A stretch of DNA of 5,858 nucleotides from Sulfurimonas sp. (GTDB lineage Bacteria; Campylobacterota; Campylobacteria; Campylobacterales; Sulfurimonadaceae): positions 29,439 to 35,296 of the forward strand of contig NVXO02000015.1 of NCBI GenBank assembly GCA_002733945.2, read 5' to 3'. Shown here piece after piece: positions 1 to 5,579 of this stretch (position 1 is its first letter; every line of letters begins with the position of its first letter). A model generated the notes under the pieces. The model was not told where the DNA came from. It saw only the letters and a program-made list of their open reading frames with translations, and searched no databases. The position numbers and the translations under genes were made by a program.

Positions 1-25
1 AAATCCCTAGCTTATCCCTAAAGCT
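1..25. repeat. Short repeats just beyond integrase 3' end
   Basis: ATCCCTA occurs twice (3-9 and 14-20) separated by GCTT. The second copy is flanked by AGCTT (9-13) and AAGCT (21-25), which are inverted repeats and could form a 5-bp stem with a 7-nt loop. The position directly downstream of the integrase gene is where phage attachment sites and integrase arm-binding repeats often lie. No second att copy is available in the window for comparison, so this is only a candidate. No U-tract suggests a terminator on either strand. Confidence 0.25.
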
Positions 26-917
26 ATTTATAGATAGAAATACTTCTATCAAAATCATTATTAAAAGTATCAAGATAATTTACATATACATCATAAACCA
101 TTTGAGTATTAGCATGACCTAAGAGCTGTGCAAGTTGTACTGGTGTGACTAAATTATTATAAAGCATATTTGTAGCATAGGTATGACGTGCATTGTAAGG
201 TCTTCTATAATCAATGTTTAATTCTTTTAATGATGGTTTCCAATGGCATTCAACAAAGGTATGAGTGTCACGATAAGGTTTTTTATATTGAGTGATAAAG
301 AGGTACTCGTTATCATGCTTGTTATATAGCTCTTGAATATAGGGCTTTAGTAGTTCAATGATAGGAATTTCTCTTATACTGTATCTTGTTTTAGGTGTAG
401 ACTCTCCAAACCGTGAGCGAGTTCTTTCAACTCTAATGATATTAGAATCAAAATTTATATCTAATTTTTTAAGTCCTATAATTTCCCCACTTCTCATACC
501 AGTATAAAAAGCAAAAGCAAGATAAAAACGATAATTGTCATTATCTGCTAAAGACATAATTTTTAAAACTTCATCGGCAGTAAATGGTTTTATCTTTGGA
601 GTATCGTATTTTGGTAGCCTAACCATTCTGCAAACATTCTTTTCTAAAACTTCATCGTAAAGAGCTTCTTGGAGAATACCACTAACTATGCTTAGATAAC
701 TTCTTTTAGACTTGTTACCTACATCACTAATATCATATAACCATCTTTTCAAATCTGATGGCTTTATAGTTGTTATATCTGTATCGCCAAAATATGGATT
801 AATTCTATCTTTAACTATGTTTGTATATTTGTCTAAAGTAGAGATTTTTAACTCATGTTTTTTAAACTCTAAGTATAAAGATGAATAATGAGAGAATTTA
901 ATAAAATTATTCAACAT
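24..917 (-). CDS. int: Tyrosine recombinase (phage integrase)
   Basis: This 297-residue protein would integrate the phage circle into the host chromosome and, perhaps with a helper, excise it. Residues 8-90 form a SAM-like core-binding domain with the usual DIT..KPSDLKRW pattern. Residues 108-290 form the catalytic domain. Visible catalytic residues are Arg142 and Glu145 in TGMRSGE, Lys176 in the beta-hairpin TPKTRY, Arg244 in YNARHTYAT, His268 in LLGH, and the likely nucleophile Tyr278 ten residues after His268. The first His of the H-x-x-R box is Tyr241, a substitution I believe occurs in active phage integrases. Length fits the family without an N-terminal arm-binding extension. The ATG at 917 follows AAAGG and overlaps the end of the upstream HTH gene by 11 nt, so translation is probably coupled. 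It is not XerC/D itself, because it sits inside the phage operon and has the YxxR box. Confidence 0.93.
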   Translation of the reverse strand: MLNNFIKFSHYSSLYLEFKKHELKISTLDKYTNIVKDRINPYFGDTDITTIKPSDLKRWLYDISDVGNKSKRSYLSIVSGILQEALYDEVLEKNVCRMVRLPKYDTPKIKPFTADEVLKIMSLADNDNYRFYLAFAFYTGMRSGEIIGLKKLDINFDSNIIRVERTRSRFGESTPKTRYSIREIPIIELLKPYIQELYNKHDNEYLFITQYKKPYRDTHTFVECHWKPSLKELNIDYRRPYNARHTYATNMLYNNLVTPVQLAQLLGHANTQMVYDVYVNYLDTFNNDFDRSISIYK

Positions 918-1248
918 AAACCTTTAATTTAGCTATTAATATTCCTTGAGAAGAAACTGATATATAATGCTTTTCTTCATATAATTCATAAATGTCATTT
1001 TGAATAAAATCTTTTAGTTGATTTAATGATAATTTTTGACGATTTTTTTTTGATGGATTTCTTTTATAAGCTGTTTTAGAAATACCTAATCTTTTAGCCT
1101 TGTTATAAACAGATTCTAAAGTCCTATCTAAATTAAGTGCAATATCAGAAACAGTCATACTTTCATAATTTTCTAAAAGATATATTTCCTCTTTTTTTGT
1201 AAAATGTCTAACATTACTATTTCTACTTTTTACATCTTTTTTAGTCAT
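907..1248 (-). CDS. Small helix-turn-helix (Myb/SANT-like) DNA-binding protein
   Basis: A 113-residue basic protein of unknown specific role. Residues 16-56 read as a trihelical homeodomain/Myb-like HTH: FTKKEEIYLLENY, then MTVSDIALNLDRT, then ESVYNKAKRLGI. This is the acidic/aromatic helix, turn and RxxxxVxxxAxxLG recognition-helix pattern found in many phage and bacterial regulators. Residues 57-70 are a Lys/Arg/Asn/Ser-rich linker. The C-terminal 40 residues could form a small separate domain. The ATG at 1248 abuts the TAA of the preceding Cys-rich gene (TAAATG), with AAGGA inside that gene's last codons as ribosome binding site, and the 3' end overlaps integrase by 11 nt. From position it may be a lysogeny regulator or recombination directionality factor, but the sequence alone does not prove either. 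Confidence 0.8.
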   Translation of the reverse strand: MTKKDVKSRNSNVRHFTKKEEIYLLENYESMTVSDIALNLDRTLESVYNKAKRLGISKTAYKRNPSKKNRQKLSLNQLKDFIQNDIYELYEEKHYISVSSQGILIAKLKVYVE

Positions 1249-1461
1249 TTACTTTTCCTTGTAGTCTGTAAAAGGTATCTCATCAAAAAGTAAAGTATTA
1301 TTTTTTTCGAAAAGACCACATCCACTAAATATAATATATTTAGGAACAGAAAAATCAGGTACTAAAGGATGATTACAAGAACCATCTTCAGGATCATTAA
1401 GAAAATATTTGCAATTAAAACATTTATCTTTGTTTATATCTACTTTTTTAACTAGAAACAT
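1249..1461 (-). CDS. Small Cys-rich (putative zinc-binding) protein
   Basis: A 70-residue protein whose function I do not recognise. Cys14 and Cys17 form CFNCKYF, followed by Cys29 and His31 in GSCNHP and Cys48 in SGCGLFE. This CxxC...CxH...C layout suggests a single Zn-binding site. The sequence has no membrane segment and no signal peptide. An open frame extends to a TTG at 1482, but the ATG at 1461 is preferred: GAGGAG at 1474-1469 lies 7 nt upstream of it, and the ATG comes one base after the Rep stop (TAATATG). The gene is thus coupled to rep, and its own TAA abuts the HTH gene. Position right after Rep is where Ff phages keep the ssDNA-binding protein gV, but there is no visible similarity to gV. 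A DNA-binding or regulatory accessory role is a guess. Confidence 0.72.
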   Translation of the reverse strand: MFLVKKVDINKDKCFNCKYFLNDPEDGSCNHPLVPDFSVPKYIIFSGCGLFEKNNTLLFDEIPFTDYKEK

Positions 1462-1474
1462 ATTAAAACTCCTC
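1462..1474 (-). promoter_or_regulatory. Ribosome binding site deciding the Cys-rich protein start
   Basis: On the minus strand GAGGAG (1474-1469) is followed by a 7-nt spacer and ATG at 1461. The site lies in the last codons of rep (Glu-Glu-Phe-stop). This argues for the 70-residue form over the 77-residue form that would start at TTG 1482, and it suggests translational coupling to rep. Confidence 0.75.
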
Positions 1475-2785
1475 ACTTTCAAACATTACTTCAGAGGTCG
1501 CGAGATTCAACCTATCCCCTGAGTGTAAACCTTTCTCTATAAGTAAATTACGAGTATAAATATAATGCTTATAGTCTACTGTTTCAATGTCTAAGCTCTC
1601 AAAATAAGTATAAAGTTCCAAGTGATTCATTTGATAAGGCATCTTTTTAAGTTTTGTAAATCTGCCCTTATAGTAAGAGTACTCTACACCATCAATAGTG
1701 ACTGGTATTCGATTCGGTTCTTTATCCTTGTAAACAGTTTCAAAAGAGGTTTCAATCGGAATATTAAAATTACCACACTCACTAAGTACAGTTTCTAGCT
1801 TGTCGTTTTCTTTTTGTTCCCAGTTGATAGGCTTTGGAACATAGAGAGAGCCGAACTCATTTTCTATAAGAGATATCTTGTTAGTATCTTTATAGATATA
1901 AACTCTTATTTCATCATCCCTAAACTTTTTAGTTAATTCTTTTAATCCATACATACCGTTTAATCTGCGATATATGTCTAAAGATATAAAAGTACGAGAA
2001 GTATAAAAGCGAGAGATTCCGTGATACAAGTACCACAATGTAAGATTTGAAATATTATCAGTAGTTCTTAAATCATCAAAAGTCTTTAAAACATACTTCA
2101 TTAAATAATGAACTGGCTTTTTAATATTTGTTTCAACCTGACCGAGTGGCTCAGGATATAACCTTTTTAAAGCTTTGATAATTCTTTCTTTTTTATCCTC
2201 AGGAATAAAAAGACTCATGTGTATATGCGGTGTGCCATCTTTATGAGGTTCAGTAACACGAAAATAACAACGATTATTCTTTTCAATACTTCTATATGCT
2301 CTATCGTTGAATATACCATTTTTTAACATTTTAGAGAGTTCACTAGAAGCATTACGAGGTGTATATTTATCAACAGTAAGAGAAAAGTCTAATATAGGCT
2401 CAACATATGGGATATTTTGAAATACATGACAATTTATAAATCTATAATTATTTATAGTTGTAATATGAGAACGACCACCAAACTTAGGGTTAGTAACAAG
2501 TTTTCCGTTTACTGTTTTTTTAGGGTGCCACTCTGTGGGAAGTGTTAATGTAAACATTATATTTTTTAAATCTCTAATATTTGCATATTCAAACATAGAC
2601 CATGCACGATGTTGTATCTCTGCTATATATCTATCAGGGTTTATATAGCTATTTTGAACAAAAACAGCATAAGGCACTATTTTATTATCAACTTGTACCC
2701 CGTTATTATGCATAAAGTCAATATTATTGTCTAGTTTTTCTTTAGATTTTTTTATCTGATATTCTGATAAACCATAATTACTCAT
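1463..2785 (-). CDS. Rolling-circle replication initiator (HUH endonuclease, two-tyrosine type)
   Basis: A 440-residue Rep, the functional counterpart of Ff pII. It would nick the double-stranded replicative form at the plus origin, become covalently attached and drive rolling-circle synthesis. Motif 1 is FTLTLP at 78-83. Motif 2, the metal-binding HUH, is His187-Ile-His189 in the stretch TPHIHMSLFIP. Motif 3 is YLMKYVLK at 227-234, with Tyr227 and Tyr231 each followed by a Lys. That YxxKYxxK spacing matches the phiX174 gpA-type (superfamily I) initiators, which use two tyrosines in turn. I see no Walker motifs, so a host helicase must be recruited. Residues 240-440 form a C-terminal domain of unknown role. 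The ATG at 2785 has GGAG 6 nt upstream. The gene lies immediately downstream of the hairpin intergenic region, its likely cis target, and heads the rep-Cys-HTH-int operon. Confidence 0.92.
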   Translation of the reverse strand: MSNYGLSEYQIKKSKEKLDNNIDFMHNNGVQVDNKIVPYAVFVQNSYINPDRYIAEIQHRAWSMFEYANIRDLKNIMFTLTLPTEWHPKKTVNGKLVTNPKFGGRSHITTINNYRFINCHVFQNIPYVEPILDFSLTVDKYTPRNASSELSKMLKNGIFNDRAYRSIEKNNRCYFRVTEPHKDGTPHIHMSLFIPEDKKERIIKALKRLYPEPLGQVETNIKKPVHYLMKYVLKTFDDLRTTDNISNLTLWYLYHGISRFYTSRTFISLDIYRRLNGMYGLKELTKKFRDDEIRVYIYKDTNKISLIENEFGSLYVPKPINWEQKENDKLETVLSECGNFNIPIETSFETVYKDKEPNRIPVTIDGVEYSYYKGRFTKLKKMPYQMNHLELYTYFESLDIETVDYKHYIYTRNLLIEKGLHSGDRLNLATSEVMFESEEF

Positions 2786-2895
2786 CTGTCACTCCTTTAA
2801 ATTTTGTACGATAACTTTTTATAGATAGCCAAGAGGCTCAAGTTTTGTCGCTCGTGCCTCGCTCCAAAACTCTAGCCTATCTATCCCAAACACTG
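2786..2895 (-). other. Intergenic region: candidate replication origin / packaging signal
   Basis: These 110 bp form the only substantial non-coding gap. They lie between the secretin stop and the rep ribosome binding site, as the Ff intergenic region lies between gIV and gII. In Ff that interval contains the packaging hairpin and both strand origins. Here it contains one large imperfect inverted repeat with a GC-rich centre in an otherwise AT-rich window. Towards rep it becomes AT-rich, with TATAAA on the minus strand that could serve as a -10 element, but no convincing -35 is spaced to it. Assignment as origin rests on position and structure only, as I cannot identify a nick site. Confidence 0.6.
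2821..2884. repeat. Imperfect inverted repeat with 17-nt loop of direct repeats
   Basis: Outer arms ATAGATAG (2821-2828) and CTATCTAT (2877-2884) are perfect complements. Next inward GGCT (2835-2838) can pair with AGCC (2874-2877), sharing base 2877, and AGTTTTG (2841-2847) pairs with CAAAACT (2865-2871). The loop 2848-2864 is exactly TCGCTC-GTGCC-TCGCTC. A local AGCC-AAGA-GGCT hairpin (2827-2838) can compete for the GGCT arm, giving a branched structure. On the minus strand the hairpin is followed by a run of A, not U, and on the plus strand by CCCAAA. It therefore does not look like an intrinsic terminator, and a structured ssDNA signal recognised by Rep or by the assembly machinery fits better. 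Confidence 0.8.
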
Positions 2896-4032
2896 CTACA
2901 TTACCTCTATCATGATAGACAACGATTTATTCTTTTTAATGTCTCTGTCATACCTAAAAACTTGACCTAAGTATGGTAACTTCATCAAAAAAGGTATACC
3001 GATAGTACTCTTCGAATTTTCCTCTTGATTAAAACCACTTAGTACAAGAACTTGACCCTTTTTTAACTGAAAACTATTTTTTAAAAACTGTTTTGAAAAT
3101 GATGGAGTAAGAGAGGTTTTATCAATGAAAGATTCCATACTAAAAGTTAAATCAATAAAAATAATGTTATTAACGATTTTAGGCAGCAGATTAATCTTTA
3201 ATCCTACATCCTTGTAAGAAACTTGCTCTGTTTTTGAAGAACTGGCACCAGTAACAGAAGCCGAAGTTGTTAAATAAGGAACATTTTCAACAGAAGCAAA
3301 AGAGATAGATTTACCGCTCTGTATGAGCATGAAAGGGGATGATTTAATGTTAGACACACCAATATCATCAAGATACTTTAATGAAGCATATAAGCCAGTA
3401 CTAGCACTTGTAAATAATGAAGTAGGAGAAGTCGCCGTGTTTGTCAATAGATTTATAAAATACTGAAATGAACCATCTTGCTTAGTTGAATAAGAAGATA
3501 TTTCAAACCCTCTATCCTTTGCATTATCAAGATTAGACTCAACGACAGTAATTTTTATTTGTAGTTGATTAGGTAAAATATCATTGATACTAATAACATT
3601 TTTTAAAGATATATAATCGGAATAATTAGAGATAAACATTACTGTATTTGTATTACTGATATAACTAAATTTCATGTCTTCATATTGCTCTAAAATAAGC
3701 TTTACATCATCAAAAGTGAGAGTATTTAATTTAATAGTATGAAGAGTTTTTTTATTCTCTTTTTTCTTATGTATGTAATAAAATTTATTTTTAGAATCAT
3801 AAGTTAAAAATAATTCTTTGAGTTCAAGCATTCTCTTAAAAGCAGGGAGCAAAGAAGCTGATGAACTATCATGTAGATAAAAACTAAATTTATCCGATTT
3901 AATGGAATTATCAACTATTATATTGACTCTATTATGAGAGCTAACAAGTTGTGCAAATTGTTTCAAATTAAGATTAATACTCTCAGAAAAAAGAAGAGAA
4001 GAAAAAATAAATATTAAAAATAAATGTTTCAT
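2896..4032 (-). CDS. Phage secretin (pIV-like outer membrane channel)
   Basis: A 378-residue secretin that would multimerise in the outer membrane as the gated exit pore for virions. Residues 1-16 form a Sec signal peptide with a hydrophobic core, probably cleaved after LLFS. No Cys sits at the cleavage site, so it is not a lipoprotein. Residues about 20-90 fit an N0/STN-type domain and 96-155 an N1 (secretin N) domain. The beta-barrel core spans about 160-378 and shows SSPFMLIQSG near 231, VGLKINLLP at 276-284, and the family signature GIPFLMKLPYLGQVFR at 345-360, followed by a terminal beta strand. It is a little shorter than Ff pIV. ATG 4032 overlaps the zot stop (TAATG), with GGGAG upstream, so synthesis is coupled to its inner-membrane partner. 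Carrying its own secretin means the phage need not borrow a host type II secretion or pilus channel. Confidence 0.93.
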   Translation of the reverse strand: MKHLFLIFIFSSLLFSESINLNLKQFAQLVSSHNRVNIIVDNSIKSDKFSFYLHDSSSASLLPAFKRMLELKELFLTYDSKNKFYYIHKKKENKKTLHTIKLNTLTFDDVKLILEQYEDMKFSYISNTNTVMFISNYSDYISLKNVISINDILPNQLQIKITVVESNLDNAKDRGFEISSYSTKQDGSFQYFINLLTNTATSPTSLFTSASTGLYASLKYLDDIGVSNIKSSPFMLIQSGKSISFASVENVPYLTTSASVTGASSSKTEQVSYKDVGLKINLLPKIVNNIIFIDLTFSMESFIDKTSLTPSFSKQFLKNSFQLKKGQVLVLSGFNQEENSKSTIGIPFLMKLPYLGQVFRYDRDIKKNKSLSIMIEVM

Positions 4033-5177
4033 TATTTATCACTCCCAAAAAGTTTAATTTCTGAATTAGATTCATAATCTTTCTTTTTTTTCTTCTTAGA
4101 GGATGAAGTATCAAAACTAGAAATTAAAAAATTATATAAATTATCATCTACGATAAAATCATATTTAATCATTGAATAATTTGTTACAGTAGTATGAGAG
4201 TAAATAGAATCAGTATTATTTTTTAAATATAAAACAAAATCAATAGGGATATTAAAATCTTTAAATATACAAGTATCAGAAATACATTTGAAAGATACAA
4301 AATGAAAATCTTTATAAACTGAAAGAGAGTCATTTTTTAAAGGATCATTATAACTATAATCATTTGAATCATTTGTAATTTCTGATTTAGATTTTTTATC
4401 TACTGGAGATAAACGCATTCTTTCATGATTGAAAAACTGCCATGCAAGATAAGAAAATAAAATCATTAGAGGAAAAATAAAAAAATATTTTCTTAATATT
4501 GATTTCCTATCAGTCTTATTACCTGATACATATAGTTCGCCAACTTCTTTAATGAATGGAATTGTGAAAGATTTTTCACGACATTTAGCAGTCATACCTA
4601 CACAAGAGTAATAACCAACTGTAAAACGATTAGAAAATATCGCCATTGTAGGAGGGGGCATTCTATAAAAATTAACACCATTCTTTCTATACTCAGTACT
4701 CAACTGGTCTATGTGTTGTGTTAATACATGAATATCATGATTAAGGTGTCTATGATAAGTAAACCACCATAGAAGCTCATCATCCTCAGGAACTTTTTTA
4801 GGAAGATAATCCTGAGCTTCATCCATTACAATGAGAACATTATAAAGATTCATTTCTTTAGCTACTTCAATTAATGCAGTATCTGTATACTCTTTTTCAA
4901 CTTTTAATCTGCGAAGTTTTACAAGATTTTTTCTTAAAAGCTTAATATCTAAAGGTCTAATTAAAGGATGAAATTTAAAATTAAATTGATTCAAGTTAGT
5001 ATAAATATAATCGTATTTTAAATATAAATTAGCAGGAGCATAGAGAGGTTTTTTCTTTAAAAGTAAATCTTTAAAAGTAAATCGTTTAATACTATTTAAA
5101 AATAACATATAAATAGTATAAACACTAAAATACGATTTCCCACTTCCTGAAACACCTGTTATAAATGTAATAGCCAT
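4032..5177 (-). CDS. zot: Zot-like inner membrane assembly ATPase (pI-like)
   Basis: A 381-residue protein expected to power extrusion of the phage at the inner membrane, where pI-type proteins contact the secretin across the periplasm. The cytoplasmic N-terminal domain has Walker A GVSGSGKS (8-15) and Walker B LIVMDEAQ (115-122), followed by the typical HRHLNHDIHVLTQ region (142-154). A single membrane segment lies at about 231-249, preceded by Lys/Arg residues, giving an N-in topology. The periplasmic tail (250-381) holds Cys298 and Cys303 in KCISDTCIF and ends in a basic SSSKKKKKK stretch (358-366). The ATG at 5177 has AAGGAG upstream, and the gap to the upstream gene is 18 nt. Homologues are called zonula occludens toxin after the Vibrio cholerae phage protein. 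The assembly role is the firm inference and toxicity is not implied. Confidence 0.93.
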   Translation of the reverse strand: MAITFITGVSGSGKSYFSVYTIYMLFLNSIKRFTFKDLLLKKKPLYAPANLYLKYDYIYTNLNQFNFKFHPLIRPLDIKLLRKNLVKLRRLKVEKEYTDTALIEVAKEMNLYNVLIVMDEAQDYLPKKVPEDDELLWWFTYHRHLNHDIHVLTQHIDQLSTEYRKNGVNFYRMPPPTMAIFSNRFTVGYYSCVGMTAKCREKSFTIPFIKEVGELYVSGNKTDRKSILRKYFFIFPLMILFSYLAWQFFNHERMRLSPVDKKSKSEITNDSNDYSYNDPLKNDSLSVYKDFHFVSFKCISDTCIFKDFNIPIDFVLYLKNNTDSIYSHTTVTNYSMIKYDFIVDDNLYNFLISSFDTSSSKKKKKKDYESNSEIKLFGSDK

Positions 5178-5195
5178 TTTGTCACTCCTTAATTT
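5178..5195 (-). promoter_or_regulatory. Ribosome binding site of zot (shared AAGGAGTGAC leader)
   Basis: The minus strand reads TTAAGGAGTGACAAA directly before the zot ATG. Nearly the same leader precedes rep (AAAGGAGTGACAG), and a variant AAGGACTGACTA precedes the DUF2523 gene. The secretin leader is GGGAGTGATAAATA. The shared bases beyond the Shine-Dalgarno core suggest a common translational signal or gene duplication of leaders. Confidence 0.6.
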
Positions 5196-5579
5196 TTATT
5201 GCTGCCAGATAACACCGATTTTAAATAACTCGTTAGATATAGCTCTTGAGATACTAAAAGAAATAGTTGCTAATTTATAAATAAGAAAAGCAGAGAGAAA
5301 AGGGGAGAAAATAGCAAAGACATCATTAAAAGCATTAAGAAAACCGATAGCAGATAAAAAACTCATCATTAAACCAGTAAGTTCAGTAGTTCCTTGAAGA
5401 TTAACAACAAAACTCATAAAAATATTGTACTGGTCGTAAAAAAACTTTACTGTATAAACAATAAAGCCCAAAACAATAGCATGAGCTATAATAAAAGCAA
5501 TAGCACCAGCAAATTGAAAACCAGTTAAAACAACTTTAGAGCCGATTTTCCCCATTATCCATGCAATTATTTTACCCAT
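5196..5579 (-). CDS. DUF2523-type minor coat protein (pVI-like)
   Basis: A 127-residue, strongly hydrophobic protein with no signal peptide cleavage site. Hydrophobic segments span about 18-45 and 68-106, probably three membrane passes. The segment LNAFNDVFAIFSPFLSAFLIYKL matches the feel of the DUF2523 family, whose members sit next to zot in many inoviruses and are taken as the pVI equivalent capping the virion end together with pIII. The ATG at 5579 overlaps the stop of the preceding pIII-like gene by one base (TAATG), and its AAGGA ribosome binding site is inside the last pIII codons. Zot follows 18 nt downstream. The family call is from position and hydropathy, since conserved catalytic motifs are not expected. 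Confidence 0.8.
   Translation of the reverse strand: MGKIIAWIMGKIGSKVVLTGFQFAGAIAFIIAHAIVLGFIVYTVKFFYDQYNIFMSFVVNLQGTTELTGLMMSFLSAIGFLNAFNDVFAIFSPFLSAFLIYKLATISFSISRAISNELFKIGVIWQQ

Noticed and set aside
1462..1482. Seven-residue N-terminal extension of the Cys-rich protein starting at TTG 1482
   Set aside because: The GAGGAG ribosome binding site with 7-nt spacing points to ATG 1461, and the extension would be translated from across that site.
2800..2845. Sigma70-type promoter for rep with TATAAA as -10
   Set aside because: No reasonable -35 is found at 16-18 bp. The -10 alone is weak evidence in AT-rich DNA, so it is mentioned only within the intergenic entry.
2821..2884. Rho-independent terminator for the secretin transcript
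   Set aside because: On the transcribed strand the hairpin is followed by A-rich sequence, not a U-tract, and the loop is long. Origin or packaging structure fits better.
4084..4091. Run of eight A on the coding strand in the zot Lys tail as a programmed frameshift making a Zot-secretin fusion
   Set aside because: A -1 shift enters the secretin frame but meets TGA at 4074-4072 within a few codons, so no fusion is possible. The secretin has its own start, leader and signal peptide.
4595..4595. Internal restart in zot giving a pXI-like short form, as in Ff gene I
   Set aside because: The internal Met195 ATG before the membrane segment has no good Shine-Dalgarno sequence (only GTAGGT just before it), so I see no support.
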